A stretch of 39,866 nucleotides of DNA from Clostridium sp. MCC353 (GCF_018785315.1 NZ_WQPN01000108.1:1591-41456); one strand, 5' to 3'; numbered from the stretch's first letter, positions 1 to 8,124 are shown. Numbers and translations: made by a program. Notes: generated by a model not told the origin, from the sequence alone.

Positions 1-8
1 TCTGGAGT

Positions 9-132
9 CTTAGTTTCACTTACGGTTGGAAGCTGGTTTTCATCACCGACAGTTTCCCCTCCGCCAGGCCCCTTTCAAAAATCCGGCCTTCCGTCCGCCC
101 CCTCGTCCCGCTTTTCTGCGTAACTTTCACCA
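9..132. repeat. Diverged copy of the intergenic palindrome element (half element)
   Basis: This stretch aligns along its whole length with the reverse complement of the left arm of the large palindrome at 13104-13474. Shared blocks include ACTTACGGTTGGAAG/CCTTACGGTTGGAAG, GGTTTTCATCACCG and TGCGTAACTTTCAC. The middle part is clearly diverged. The outer boundary (GTAACTTTCAC) lies on the right, so the loop and second arm should lie to the left of position 1, outside the window. It sits immediately after the stop of the minus-strand ABC transporter ATPase gene and carries no credible gene. Confidence 0.7.
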
Positions 133-139
133 ATACCCC

Positions 140-913
140 CTAATTCCCACATTCAATACTAATCTTATTAAACTGATCCAATATATCATCAATCCGGATC
201 CCGTCTTTATCCTCCCCAGCCTTATCAATGACAGCATGCCCCTGATGCATCATGAGAAGGCGGCTGCCATATTCAACCGCGTATCTTAAATTGTGGGTTA
301 CCATGATTGTGGTTAAGTGTTTCTCCTTTACGATTTTATCAGTCAGTTCCATGATGATTTCCGCTGTTTTAGGATCCAGGGCGGCTGTGTGTTCATCCAG
401 GATCAGGAATTCTATGGGGGTCATGGTGGACATGAGAAGGGCCATGGCCTGGCGCTGTCCGCCGGACAGGGAGCCGACTTTTACGTGGAGTTTATCTTCC
501 AGGCCAAGGCCCAGGGATTTTAACTGGCTCCGGTAAAAATCAATTCTCTGTTTGTTGGTTCCACGGCGCAGGTTAAACGCTTTTCCCTTATTATCGGCCA
601 GGGACATATTTTCCAGAATGGTCATGCTGGGACAGGTTCCCATGGCCGGATTCTGGTAGACCCGCCCGATGGTGCGCTGGCGTTTATATTCAGGCATATG
701 GGTGATATTGGTGTCATTGATAATAACCTGGCCGCTGTCCACAGGGATGCTTCCGCAGATGATATTCAGCATGGAAGTTTTTCCTGAACCGTTGCTGCCC
801 ACAACCGATACAAACTCGCCGTCACGGATGGTTAAATTAAAATCTTCGAACAGGCACATTTCATTGATGGTGCCCGCGTTGTAATATTTGTTGATATTTT
901 GAAGTTTAAGCAC
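140..913 (-). CDS. trpZ: Tryptophan-type ABC transporter, ATP-binding protein (TrpZ-like)
   Basis: Cytoplasmic ATPase subunit that would power uptake of an amino acid, inferred to be tryptophan. Visible ABC motifs are the Walker A GSNGSGKTS (residues 39-47), the signature LSGGQRQ near residue 150 and the Walker B FLILDEHTAALDP near residue 170. The length of 257 aa fits this family (COG1101-like). The start is GTG, with an AAGGTGA ribosome site just upstream, and it overlaps the end of the permease gene by 8 bases, implying translational coupling. It is the last gene of a three-gene operon, and the Trp-specific T-box upstream of the first gene gives the substrate assignment. The family is certain; tryptophan specificity is an inference from regulation. 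Confidence 0.9.
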   Translation of the reverse strand: MLKLQNINKYYNAGTINEMCLFEDFNLTIRDGEFVSVVGSNGSGKTSMLNIICGSIPVDSGQVIINDTNITHMPEYKRQRTIGRVYQNPAMGTCPSMTILENMSLADNKGKAFNLRRGTNKQRIDFYRSQLKSLGLGLEDKLHVKVGSLSGGQRQAMALLMSTMTPIEFLILDEHTAALDPKTAEIIMELTDKIVKEKHLTTIMVTHNLRYAVEYGSRLLMMHQGHAVIDKAGEDKDGIRIDDILDQFNKISIECGN

Positions 914-1802
914 GGCCTGTCACCTTCTTTCCTTTTTGATTGCTCAGCACCAGAATCACAAGGAAGAGAATGGATGTGATGAGCTTTAAATTGGACGCTC
1001 CCAGCCCCAGGGAGATGGCAAAGGAGATGGCAATGGATACGCATGCCTTATAGATGATGGAACCGATTACAACAGCAGTTGTAGCTTTTACAAAGCTGAA
1101 CCGTTTTAAAAGCTTGGTTCCGATAATAACATTGGCCAGGCCGATGACGATGGTGCCGGTTCCCGTGCTGATCTCAAAAAATCCGTTCTGCTGGCAGTAA
1201 ATGCTGCCTGCAAGGGCGGCGAATCCATTTGCCAGGGCCAAGCCGATGATTTTAACAGTGCCTTTATCCTTGGCAAGTGAGGTTACCAGCACATCGTTGT
1301 CCCCGGCTGCGCGAAGAAGATAACCGGAACGGGTTTCCATATACAGGTCCAAAAGTATTTTAACGATGACAACGATGATAAACAGAATGATCACAACCGA
1401 GTAAGGCTCTAAAGCGGCGGGCATGAATCTGTCTAAAAAGCTGTTCTCAAAAATGGTTTCCTTGCTGAAAATTGGCACATTTGCTTTGCCCGCTATGGTT
1501 AAATTAATGGAGTACAGGGCGGTCATGACAATGATACCGGACAGAAGGTCGCGGACTTTCAATTTAACGTGAATGATTCCGGTGACGATCCCGGCTGCGG
1601 CGCCCGCTAAAAATGCCAGAGGCAGGGTGGCTGCCGGATTTATGCCGGACAGGATTAACGCAGCAGTGACAGCAGCCCCCAAAGGGAACGTGCCGTCAAC
1701 TGAAAGATCTGGAAAATCCAGTATTTTATATGTGATGTATACGCCTAATGCCATGATGGCATAGATAAAACCTTCTTCTAAAACGCCAAGTATAATTGAC
1801 AT
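906..1802 (-). CDS. trpY: Tryptophan-type ABC transporter, permease (TrpY-like)
   Basis: Integral membrane permease of 298 aa with about eight to nine hydrophobic segments spread over its length. It resembles the branched-chain-amino-acid-type permeases (COG4120) that pair with COG2984 binding proteins. The conserved segment with DFPDLSVDGTFPLGAAV near the N-terminus is typical of this group. A GGAGG ribosome site lies a few bases before the ATG. The gene sits between the lipoprotein gene (26-base gap) and the ATPase gene (8-base overlap). It would form the membrane channel for the substrate delivered by the lipoprotein. Tryptophan as substrate rests on the T-box specifier, not on the protein itself. 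Confidence 0.88.
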   Translation of the reverse strand: MSIILGVLEEGFIYAIMALGVYITYKILDFPDLSVDGTFPLGAAVTAALILSGINPAATLPLAFLAGAAAGIVTGIIHVKLKVRDLLSGIIVMTALYSINLTIAGKANVPIFSKETIFENSFLDRFMPAALEPYSVVIILFIIVVIVKILLDLYMETRSGYLLRAAGDNDVLVTSLAKDKGTVKIIGLALANGFAALAGSIYCQQNGFFEISTGTGTIVIGLANVIIGTKLLKRFSFVKATTAVVIGSIIYKACVSIAISFAISLGLGASNLKLITSILFLVILVLSNQKGKKVTGRA

Positions 1803-1828
1803 GAGTAAACCTCCGGAGTTATTTTCTA

Positions 1829-2926
1829 TTAATGGGAGATGGTGTCAAACATCTCTTTTGCTGTTGAGGTCAGAGATTCCGGTAATGTGATTCCAAGATC
1901 GCTTGCAACTTTTGTATTGCCGTAGAAAGATGCCTCAGTAATCACTTCAAAGTTGATTTCACTGGCCTTTTTCTCGCCTTTTAAAACCTGGGCAGCCATT
2001 TTTCCGGTCTGCTTTCCTAAATCGATGTAGTCAAGGCCTACCGTTGCCAGACAGCCGATCTTAACCTGTTCGATTTCAGAACCGAATACGGGAATATTTT
2101 TCTTGCCCGCTTTATCCAGGATGACAGGAAGTGCGCTTACAACCGTATTGTCTGTTAAGTTATTCAGGCAGTCTACTTTTTCAAGAAGGGAATCAGCCGC
2201 TAATGGAATGTCGGCTGCGGTTGAAATGCCGCTTTCTACAATTTCAAATCCAAAAGCAGGGGCGGCCGCTTTGTACTCCGCAATGGCGGATTCGGAATTC
2301 ACCTCGCTGGTGCTGTACATGATGCCGATTTTTTTCGCGTCCGGAAGAATTTCCCGGATCATTTCCAACTGCTTTTCAACAGGAAGTTTATCGCTGGTTC
2401 CGGTGATATTGCCTACCGGCGTGCCGTCTGAGTTGGCAAGTTCAGCCAAAACAGGATCGGTAACTGCGGTGTAGATGACGGGAACGTCGGTTTTTTTCGT
2501 TGCCCCATATGCGCTTTGGGCGATGGGAGTTGCGATGGCACAGATTAAATCCGCTTTCTTAGCCATAAAATTGTCCATGATCTGGCTGGCTGTTCCGCCG
2601 TCCGCCTGGGCATTTTCATAATAAATGGTTAAATTCTTACCTTCGATAATCCCTTCATCGGCCAGCCCCTGTAAAAATCCTTCCCGGCAGTTGTCAAGGG
2701 AGCCGTGTTCTGCAAACTGTCCGATTCCAATGGTATAGCTGGCTTCAGTGGTTGCTTCTTTAACATTGTCCGCCTGGTTTTGGGTGGTTCCCGCAGTGGA
2801 CGCTTCCGACACAGCCGTGGTTTCGGCAGTGGAAGCCGTATCATTGGATGCAGGTTTGGAACATCCGGATAAAAGGGAAACAGTTGTCATGGCTGTCATC
2901 ATTAATGCTGCGAATTTCTTTTTCAT
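1829..2926 (-). CDS. trpX: Tryptophan-type ABC transporter, substrate-binding lipoprotein (TrpX-like)
   Basis: Extracytoplasmic substrate-binding protein of the COG2984 (ABC_sub_bind) family, 365 aa. It begins with a lipoprotein signal peptide: MKKKFAAL, a hydrophobic stretch, then lipobox LLSGC with Cys22 as the lipidation site. A low-complexity Ser/Thr/Ala linker follows, then a two-lobe periplasmic-binding-like fold (GIGQFAEHGSLD, ICAIATPIAQ and similar strands). I chose the ATG at 2926 over one five codons earlier because GGAGG lies between them at proper spacing. It is the first gene after a T-box leader with a TGG specifier, so expression should rise when uncharged tRNA-Trp accumulates. 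This matches the known T-box-controlled trpXYZ systems of Firmicutes. Confidence 0.88.
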   Translation of the reverse strand: MKKKFAALMMTAMTTVSLLSGCSKPASNDTASTAETTAVSEASTAGTTQNQADNVKEATTEASYTIGIGQFAEHGSLDNCREGFLQGLADEGIIEGKNLTIYYENAQADGGTASQIMDNFMAKKADLICAIATPIAQSAYGATKKTDVPVIYTAVTDPVLAELANSDGTPVGNITGTSDKLPVEKQLEMIREILPDAKKIGIMYSTSEVNSESAIAEYKAAAPAFGFEIVESGISTAADIPLAADSLLEKVDCLNNLTDNTVVSALPVILDKAGKKNIPVFGSEIEQVKIGCLATVGLDYIDLGKQTGKMAAQVLKGEKKASEINFEVITEASFYGNTKVASDLGITLPESLTSTAKEMFDTISH

Positions 2927-3000
2927 AATAGTATCCTCCATAATTTGAATTAATATTTTAATAAAATACCGTTTATGTTTTGGTGAGGTGTTTGGACAAA

Positions 3001-3255
3001 TAAAAAAGTCCCAAATATGTTAAATTAACATATTTGAGACGAATTATAATATCCGCGGTGCCACTCAAATTGACTAAAAGTCCACTTTTCCTCATATACA
3101 AACATATATGCCACATGAATAACGGTTGTGGTTTCCGTCGGTCCCTACTGATCCTTCAAGACCGCCCTCAAAAGTCCATTCAGCTAAAAACGCCATATCG
3201 CAATCACACCACCTGCGACTCTCTGTAATATTGTTTAGAAGCTTACTCCTCTTTC
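3001..3255 (-). promoter_or_regulatory. T-box riboswitch leader, tryptophan specifier (upstream of trpX)
   Basis: Read on the minus strand, this leader has the T-box core GAGTGGCACCGCGG (3053-3066), an AGAGAG stretch of the Stem I type, and a specifier region GAATGGAC in which TGG (3176-3178) is followed by a purine as T-box specifiers usually are. TGG is the Trp codon. A long hairpin with a T run follows the core. Uncharged tRNA-Trp should stabilise the antiterminator and allow transcription into trpXYZ. The T-box identity is clear; the exact stem boundaries are approximate. Confidence 0.92.
3002..3040 (-). terminator. Intrinsic terminator of the Trp T-box
   Basis: Two 16-base arms (3008-3023 and 3025-3040) with one centre base pair fully in RNA with a single G-U wobble, and six T follow on the minus strand (3002-3007). 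It lies directly after the T-box core, in the place of the regulated terminator. Confidence 0.9.
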
Positions 3256-3280
3256 TCAACGGTTTATTTTATTAATCAGT

Positions 3281-3309
3281 ATCATAATACTTTGAGTTTC
3301 ATTTGTCAA
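3281..3309 (-). promoter_or_regulatory. Sigma-A-type promoter of the trpXYZ leader
   Basis: On the minus strand TTGACA (3304-3309), a 17-base spacer and TATGAT (3281-3286). Transcription would begin near 3274, just before the T-box Stem I. Confidence 0.85.
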
Positions 3310-3341
3310 CCGGCTTTTTAAAATTAATTTCTGGAAAAGAT

Positions 3342-3394
3342 ACTATTCACGGCCCCCTCTGCCGGCTGTGCCGTCTTGCGGGGCCGTGAATAGT
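3342..3394. repeat. Perfect 15-bp inverted repeat in intergenic region
   Basis: ACTATTCACGGCCCC at 3342-3356 is matched by its exact reverse complement at 3380-3394, with a 23-base GC-rich loop. It lies between the divergent promoters of the trp operon and the first hydrolase gene. There is no T run on either side, so it is not a typical terminator. Function unknown. Confidence 0.6.
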
Positions 3395-3407
3395 AAACTG
3401 GAAAAAT

Positions 3408-3480
3408 AAAAGGCAGCGGTTAAAGATCCGATGGGGAGATTGGCATTTCCTGCGGTTTCTGCTGCCTTTTGATTTGATAT
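3408..3480. repeat. Second inverted repeat (AAAAGGCAGC / GCTGCCTTTT)
   Basis: A perfect 10-base inverted repeat (3408-3417 and 3471-3480) encloses 53 bases with further short complementary pieces. On both strands the right arm ends in a short T run, so it could be a weak bidirectional terminator or a small structured transcript. Nothing in the interval 3310-3500 looks coding. Confidence 0.4.
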
Positions 3481-3505
3481 GGTGAATAGAAAAAGAAGAA
3501 AACCA

Positions 3506-3516
3506 TGTGCACTATG
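3506..3516 (+). promoter_or_regulatory. Putative activator site TGTGCACTATG upstream of the first hydrolase operon
   Basis: The 11-mer sits within a perfect inverted repeat ATGTGCA-CTA-TGCACAT (3505-3521). It starts 42 bases before the proposed -35 box at 3548. A 10/11-identical site lies at exactly the same distance upstream of the tct promoter (8282-8292). The regulator that binds it is not shown by the sequence; the PucR-type protein encoded between them is the obvious candidate. Confidence 0.5.
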
Positions 3517-3547
3517 CACATTAAAAAAGAAAAAAGTTAAAATATAA

Positions 3548-3576
3548 TTGTTGAAATGCCATAAGTAACTTATGCT
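3548..3576 (+). promoter_or_regulatory. Proposed promoter of the 3619-6497 hydrolase operon
   Basis: TTGTTG (3548-3553), 17-base spacer and TATGCT (3571-3576). The -10 overlaps a palindrome CATAAGT-A-ACTTATG (3560-3574) that could be an operator. An alternative reading is TTGAAA at 3551 with TATAAG at 3576, spacer 19. Both boxes are weak, as expected of an activated promoter. Confidence 0.5.
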
Positions 3577-3618
3577 ATAAGTGGAGAACAACGAAGAAAG
3601 GGAGAAGGAGGATAAAAG

Positions 3619-5310
3619 ATGGAGATACAGAAATTTCCGGAGGACCGGAGGGGGTATTATGACACCATAGACAGGAATGATTTATACCGCATGCCTTATT
3701 ATGGCCTGTTTCAAACCAGGATGAAAACAAATGAGGAACGTGAGTATCTGGTGTATATTCCGGACAGCGCTTATTTGAGCACGCCTGCGGTGCTGATCAT
3801 ATGTGACAGTGGGGATGATAAAAAACACTGTCTGGAAAACAGCGGCTGGACCGACGCGGCTGACAGACATGGGGTCATTCTTTTTGCGGTGGACGGCGAC
3901 TGCACGGAAGAAGAGCTGGCTGAGATGATCGAGGAGATGAAGGCCAGGGAATGCCATGTGGTAAACCGCAATTACGTATATTTGATGGGGTACGGTGACG
4001 GAGCGTCCAAAGCCCAGAGACTGGCGATGAAAAATCCTGTTGCATTTTCAGGCCTGGCGCTGGCAGGGGATTGTGATGTGACGGAAGAAGAGTTAAAGGC
4101 ATTGGATCATATGCCTTCGGAACATCCCTGTAAACCCATCAGTTCGGTGCCCATGCCTTTGTGGATCATAACGGAAAAGATGACAGAGGGACAGGAGCGG
4201 ATTTTGGAGCACTGGAAAAAGGCGGATAGGGTTCAGCCTGTGCCCTATGAAAAAGAGGGAAGCAGTTATTATCTGCCTGTTGAAACCACTGTGGATTCCC
4301 TGATTGAAGAGATGGCAGGGGCGAAAATCAGAGTTACGGAAGGCGTCAGTACAAAGCCCTATCCGGCTATTCCGGCGGTTCGGATCTGGGAAGAATTTTT
4401 CTCCGGACAGTTCCGCTCTGTGGGAATCACAAACGGCAATTTGAGGGTGTGGCGCAGGGAAGAAGAGTGGGGAATCAGGTTCAGGACCATGGAGGTGGAC
4501 GGATACCGCAGGGAATGGTATGAGTACATTCCGTCAGCCATGAAACAGAACCCGGACTATAAAGCTCCGTTGGTGGTATCTCTTCATGGCGGCAGCAATA
4601 TGCACCGGATGTTCCTTCCAACCAATGAGTGGATCAAGGTGGCGGAAGCCAGAGGATTTATGGTGGTGTTTCCGGCGGCGGCGCTGCGCCCGTTCCCTAA
4701 GGACAACTGGCTGCGCCATGCGGCCTGGAACTCAGGGAATCATCAGGATATGATGGATGATGTGAAGTTTATAAAGGAGATGCTGGAACTGCTGTTTCAG
4801 GAGTATCCCATTGACCGCAGCCGGGTCTATGCTTCGGGGCAGTCCATGGGATCGGTTATGGGGCAGCGGCTGCTTCTGACACTGCCGGATTATTTTGCGG
4901 CGTCAGGAACCACCAGCGGGGTTTTAAGGGGCGGCTTTTTCGGCGATTACAGCACCCCGGGCATTGTGGAAGGATATAAGCGGCCGATCTGGATTATCAT
5001 GGGAGAGAGAGATATTGGAGGAGGCAGCTTTGAAAATAACCCCGATACCAGGAAGTTCGCAGAATACTGGACAAAACGCAACGAAACCCAGCCAGTGGAT
5101 CAGCCTGCCCATTATAAAACGGGAGCTTATGATACGAAAATCTATCATAACAGCCAGGGCGTTCCCATGGTACAGTTCACCACAGTGGATTTGAAACCCC
5201 ACGCATGCACGGTTCAGGATTCCTGGTTTTTGTATGATGAATTCTTCTCCAAATTCCATATGAACGAAGAGGGGAAGACGGTTTACCTGAATACAATTGT
5301 GGTGGAGTGA
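3619..5310 (+). CDS. Tandem alpha/beta-hydrolase, PHB-depolymerase/feruloyl-esterase-like
   Basis: A 563-aa cytoplasmic protein (no signal peptide) with two alpha/beta-hydrolase-like halves. The C-terminal half (about residues 290-560) looks active: an oxyanion-type LHGGSNMH, the nucleophile motif GQSMGS with Ser409, and a late His in KPHACTVQD. The N-terminal half has GYGDG (residues 124-128) at the equivalent elbow, with Gly in place of the nucleophile Ser, so it is probably a degenerate, non-catalytic copy. It belongs broadly to the COG3509/esterase-PHB family that cleaves carboxylic esters; the substrate is unknown. A GGAGAAGGAGG site precedes the ATG. The next gene begins 30 bases after its stop, so the two are co-transcribed. 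Confidence 0.8.
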   Translation: MEIQKFPEDRRGYYDTIDRNDLYRMPYYGLFQTRMKTNEEREYLVYIPDSAYLSTPAVLIICDSGDDKKHCLENSGWTDAADRHGVILFAVDGDCTEEELAEMIEEMKARECHVVNRNYVYLMGYGDGASKAQRLAMKNPVAFSGLALAGDCDVTEEELKALDHMPSEHPCKPISSVPMPLWIITEKMTEGQERILEHWKKADRVQPVPYEKEGSSYYLPVETTVDSLIEEMAGAKIRVTEGVSTKPYPAIPAVRIWEEFFSGQFRSVGITNGNLRVWRREEEWGIRFRTMEVDGYRREWYEYIPSAMKQNPDYKAPLVVSLHGGSNMHRMFLPTNEWIKVAEARGFMVVFPAAALRPFPKDNWLRHAAWNSGNHQDMMDDVKFIKEMLELLFQEYPIDRSRVYASGQSMGSVMGQRLLLTLPDYFAASGTTSGVLRGGFFGDYSTPGIVEGYKRPIWIIMGERDIGGGSFENNPDTRKFAEYWTKRNETQPVDQPAHYKTGAYDTKIYHNSQGVPMVQFTTVDLKPHACTVQDSWFLYDEFFSKFHMNEEGKTVYLNTIVVE

Positions 5311-5339
5311 GAATACATTCAGAAAAGGAGCGGATGATT

Positions 5340-6497
5340 ATGAGAGTATCGAAAACGACAGGACGGCCCTATTGTTTCCAGCCGGACCGGCTGTATGTCA
5401 GCGCAGGTTCCTCTGTTCTGCTGATGGGGAAAAACCAGTATGAACTGGCCCGGCCGGGAAAAATGGGAGAGGATGATATCTATCTGGCGCTTACTGATAT
5501 CTGTCGGCTTATGGCCCCTGATTTTACTTATCGTACAGAAGGAGAAAACGCTGTCATTTGCTTTGAAGGACAGACGGTCCAGGGGACGGACGTAAAGAAT
5601 TTGGACGGGGAACCGGCGGTGGGTATCCGCTGGCTGCTGTGCAGTGTGATGGGGAAAGATTATTGCTGGCATAAGGATATTCTGGTCATTTCCCTGGACG
5701 GCTGCAGGCCGGACGAAAATCTTGACCAGATCCGCGTCCTGAAATGGAAAATGAGCCATAAGGAGATGGGGGATTTGTACCGCACCCTGTGGCTTTGTGA
5801 AGCGGGAATGCTCAATTCCTACAGGCTCTATGTGCCGACCGGATGGAAATATGAGAAAAAGAAGAAAATGCTGATTTACCTCCATGGAGCGGGTGGAGAT
5901 GAGAACTCCGGTTTTGAAAGAAGCCATAACCGGATCCAGTATCTGGCGGAAAAAAAGGGCTATCTGGTGCTGGCCCCCAATTCGTTAGTGCACAGAAGTA
6001 ATTTTGGAGGTACGGTGCCTCCCTCGGGCCTGTTTGCAAAACCCGGATTCACCGATGAACAGGGAAATCTCCAGTACTATTCCCAGGCGGATATAGAGGA
6101 AAATGCGGTGGCGCAGGCAGGTTTTTACCAGATCCTTGACCTGGTGATGAAGGAATACCAGGTAGATCCGGGGTATGTGTTCCTCATGGGCAATTCCATG
6201 GGCGGGATCGGGACCTTCCATCTGGGCGGCCACAGGCCGGAAATCTTCCGGGGGCTGATTCCCTGCGGGGCTCTGCCTGAGCCCTCTGTGCCGGACTGGA
6301 AACGTTACGGCAGCAAACCGATTCTGTTCATTGCCGGAACAGAAGACCACAATGGATATGAAAAGATGCGGGCGGATTTCGCTTACATCGCCAGCCAGGG
6401 AGTGAATATCCGTATGCTCACCGTCGGCGGCGGGGCTCATTCCGATGCGTGGACCATGGAATTGGAAACGGTATTTGATTTTTGTGAAAACATATAA
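5340..6497 (+). CDS. Alpha/beta-hydrolase with N-terminal accessory domain (esterase-like)
   Basis: A 385-aa hydrolase. The ATG at 5340 is preferred because AGGAG (5326-5330) lies nine bases upstream; an earlier GTG overlapping the previous stop has no ribosome site. Residues 1-150 form a beta-rich region with no catalytic motif. The catalytic part follows: LIYLHGAGGDENSGF, nucleophile motif GNSMGG with Ser286, a probable acid in AGTEDHNG and His in GGGAHSDAW. It is paralogous to the protein at 22535-23686; both share a K-E-x-G-D-x-Y-x-T-x-W-like junction before the hydrolase domain. No signal peptide, so it acts in the cytoplasm. Likely ester or peptide hydrolysis; substrate not identifiable. 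It ends the operon at a strong terminator. Confidence 0.8.
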   Translation: MRVSKTTGRPYCFQPDRLYVSAGSSVLLMGKNQYELARPGKMGEDDIYLALTDICRLMAPDFTYRTEGENAVICFEGQTVQGTDVKNLDGEPAVGIRWLLCSVMGKDYCWHKDILVISLDGCRPDENLDQIRVLKWKMSHKEMGDLYRTLWLCEAGMLNSYRLYVPTGWKYEKKKKMLIYLHGAGGDENSGFERSHNRIQYLAEKKGYLVLAPNSLVHRSNFGGTVPPSGLFAKPGFTDEQGNLQYYSQADIEENAVAQAGFYQILDLVMKEYQVDPGYVFLMGNSMGGIGTFHLGGHRPEIFRGLIPCGALPEPSVPDWKRYGSKPILFIAGTEDHNGYEKMRADFAYIASQGVNIRMLTVGGGAHSDAWTMELETVFDFCENI

Positions 6498-6510
6498 AAA
6501 GATAAAAAAG

Positions 6511-6548
6511 CGCCTGGGGCATAGGATGAGCTGCCCCGGGCGTTTTTT
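6511..6548. terminator. Bidirectional intrinsic terminator
   Basis: CGCCTGGGGC (6511-6520) pairs with GCCCCGGGCG (6533-6542) with one G-U wobble, followed by TTTTTT (6543-6548) on the plus strand. An A-rich run before the left arm gives T-rich sequence on the minus strand, so it can also end the convergent regulator gene. Confidence 0.88.
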
Positions 6549-6552
6549 CGTT

Positions 6553-8124
6553 TTATTTCTTAATTCCGTCCAGATTTTTAAAAGAATACTGCATGGATTG
6601 AGGCCTGCTGAACGGTTCTTTCAGATAACGGTCCTGGTAGAAAAAGATCATGCAGGACATTAAAAGGCGGCATTGGATTAACCCGTTTTTGGTGAAATCC
6701 TCATTTACCAGATCGTTGAGTTTTAATATTTTGCCCTGTATGGTGTTGCGGTGGACATTTAAATGGGCGGCAGTGTCGTTGATGCTGCAGCCGTTCAGCA
6801 GATAGCAGTAGAGAACCTCTAAAAGGTTTGTATTATGGCTTAAATCATAGCCGTTGATCTTCAGGATGCAGGGATGGAGCAAATAGGTCAAATCCCTGGA
6901 CTGGTGCACCTCCCGGAAGGAATCGGCCGCCAGGTCAATCAAATGATACAGGGCGTATTCATTGTGGTAAAAGATCCTGCTGCTGCCTTCCAAATGCAGG
7001 GTCATGCCAAAGAACGCATTGGAGCGGGCCAGTATGACAGAGGTGCGCAGGCGGAATTTGGTCCATAAAGAACAGCCGGCAAAGGCCGAGTACCGCTCCA
7101 GCAGCCGGTTGAATTCCTGGTTGTGAAGGTCTAAACGGGAATATTTGTCGGAATTAGGCGCCAGCATGATCAGGTCATTTTCATAAGGGCCGGTCACGAA
7201 GTCGGGAAACAGCCGGTTCAGTTCGGAAAGGAAAAACACATGGGACATGGCCTCCGCGGCTTCCGGCATTAAAATGTAGACAACCGTGGTGAACATAACC
7301 GGATAGGGAGTGAGTGAAGTATACCGGGCGCCCACTTCATTCCAGTTGCTGAGGGAACCGTCCATGATTTCATTCAAAAACCGCTGTGCGGCAAGTTCTT
7401 TGGTGGTGTACAGCGGAATGTTGTAATCGGAAATACTGGTCAGGATATGGCTGAGGGCTTCCGCAGCGATCCAGCTGATGTCATAGTCGGAAAAATCGGA
7501 ATGACAGACAAAATGGAGGTAGAAGGTGCGGTTGTGAAAGGTCTGCTGCTCCAAATAAGAGTAACACCCGTATGTGGGGTCTTGGGTCACACAGAAGGGC
7601 TTCTTCTCCAGGGCGCTGACGATAAAGTCCGTATTTACCACGTCATCCCTGCCGCCGGAGTGAGCGTACAGAAGGAGCTGGTATTCATCATTATACAGGT
7701 AACAGGCCGAATTCAGGGAAAGGGAGAGGTCTTTCAAATAAGTTTCAATACACTGGCGGTTGGGGAGCAGCCGGGACAGTTTATCCCGGCAGGAACTGTA
7801 GTTCTGATAAATTTCCATCACCCGGGTACAGAGTACCGGAAAGCTCAGGGAAACGGCGATATAGTTACAGGTATGTGGTATATGTACAGGAAGTTCCTGT
7901 CTGGTTCCGGACACGAAGAAGCAGATCCGGGGCGGCAGTTTCAGATCCATGCACCTGTTAAAGGTCTCTGTGCTGCAGAAAATAAAGCTGTCGGACACTA
8001 AGGGGGTGGACAGGTCTTCATCGAGGAAAATCAGCCGGTTGGACAGGGAAAACTGGTTAAACGGAAGCTGATAACTGACGACCGCATCTTTCAGTTTCGC
8101 AATAATATGGTGAAATGTAATCAT
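6553..8124 (-). CDS. PucR-family (CdaR-like) transcriptional regulator
   Basis: A 523-aa regulator with the C-terminal PucR/HTH_30 domain: a GCSINDTAAHLNVHRNTIQ-type helix-turn-helix near residues 450-490, typical of activators that sense metabolites such as purines or sugar acids. The long N-terminal region has no signal peptide or membrane segment and is probably a sensor domain. The ATG at 8124 is chosen because GGAGGG lies just upstream; an ATG four codons earlier overlaps that site. The gene is embedded, in reverse orientation, between the hydrolase operon and the tct operon, whose promoters carry a shared upstream site, so it is the likely local regulator. The effector is unknown. Confidence 0.85.
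   Translation of the reverse strand: MITFHHIIAKLKDAVVSYQLPFNQFSLSNRLIFLDEDLSTPLVSDSFIFCSTETFNRCMDLKLPPRICFFVSGTRQELPVHIPHTCNYIAVSLSFPVLCTRVMEIYQNYSSCRDKLSRLLPNRQCIETYLKDLSLSLNSACYLYNDEYQLLLYAHSGGRDDVVNTDFIVSALEKKPFCVTQDPTYGCYSYLEQQTFHNRTFYLHFVCHSDFSDYDISWIAAEALSHILTSISDYNIPLYTTKELAAQRFLNEIMDGSLSNWNEVGARYTSLTPYPVMFTTVVYILMPEAAEAMSHVFFLSELNRLFPDFVTGPYENDLIMLAPNSDKYSRLDLHNQEFNRLLERYSAFAGCSLWTKFRLRTSVILARSNAFFGMTLHLEGSSRIFYHNEYALYHLIDLAADSFREVHQSRDLTYLLHPCILKINGYDLSHNTNLLEVLYCYLLNGCSINDTAAHLNVHRNTIQGKILKLNDLVNEDFTKNGLIQCRLLMSCMIFFYQDRYLKEPFSRPQSMQYSFKNLDGIKK

Noticed and set aside
26-289. 87-codon plus-strand open frame at the left edge
   Set aside because: It spans the repeat copy and runs antisense into the ATPase gene. 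Its first residues resemble those of a frame antisense at 12977-13207 only because both cover the same repeat.
4534-5259. Long antisense open frames under the first hydrolase gene
   Set aside because: They are shadows of a GC-rich coding strand with no ribosome sites or recognisable protein features. The same applies to antisense frames at 5319-5927, 7447-8001 and 9332-9934.
5307-5339. GTG start overlapping the previous stop for the second hydrolase
   Set aside because: The overlap would suit coupling, but no ribosome site precedes it, whereas AGGAG stands nine bases before the ATG at 5340.
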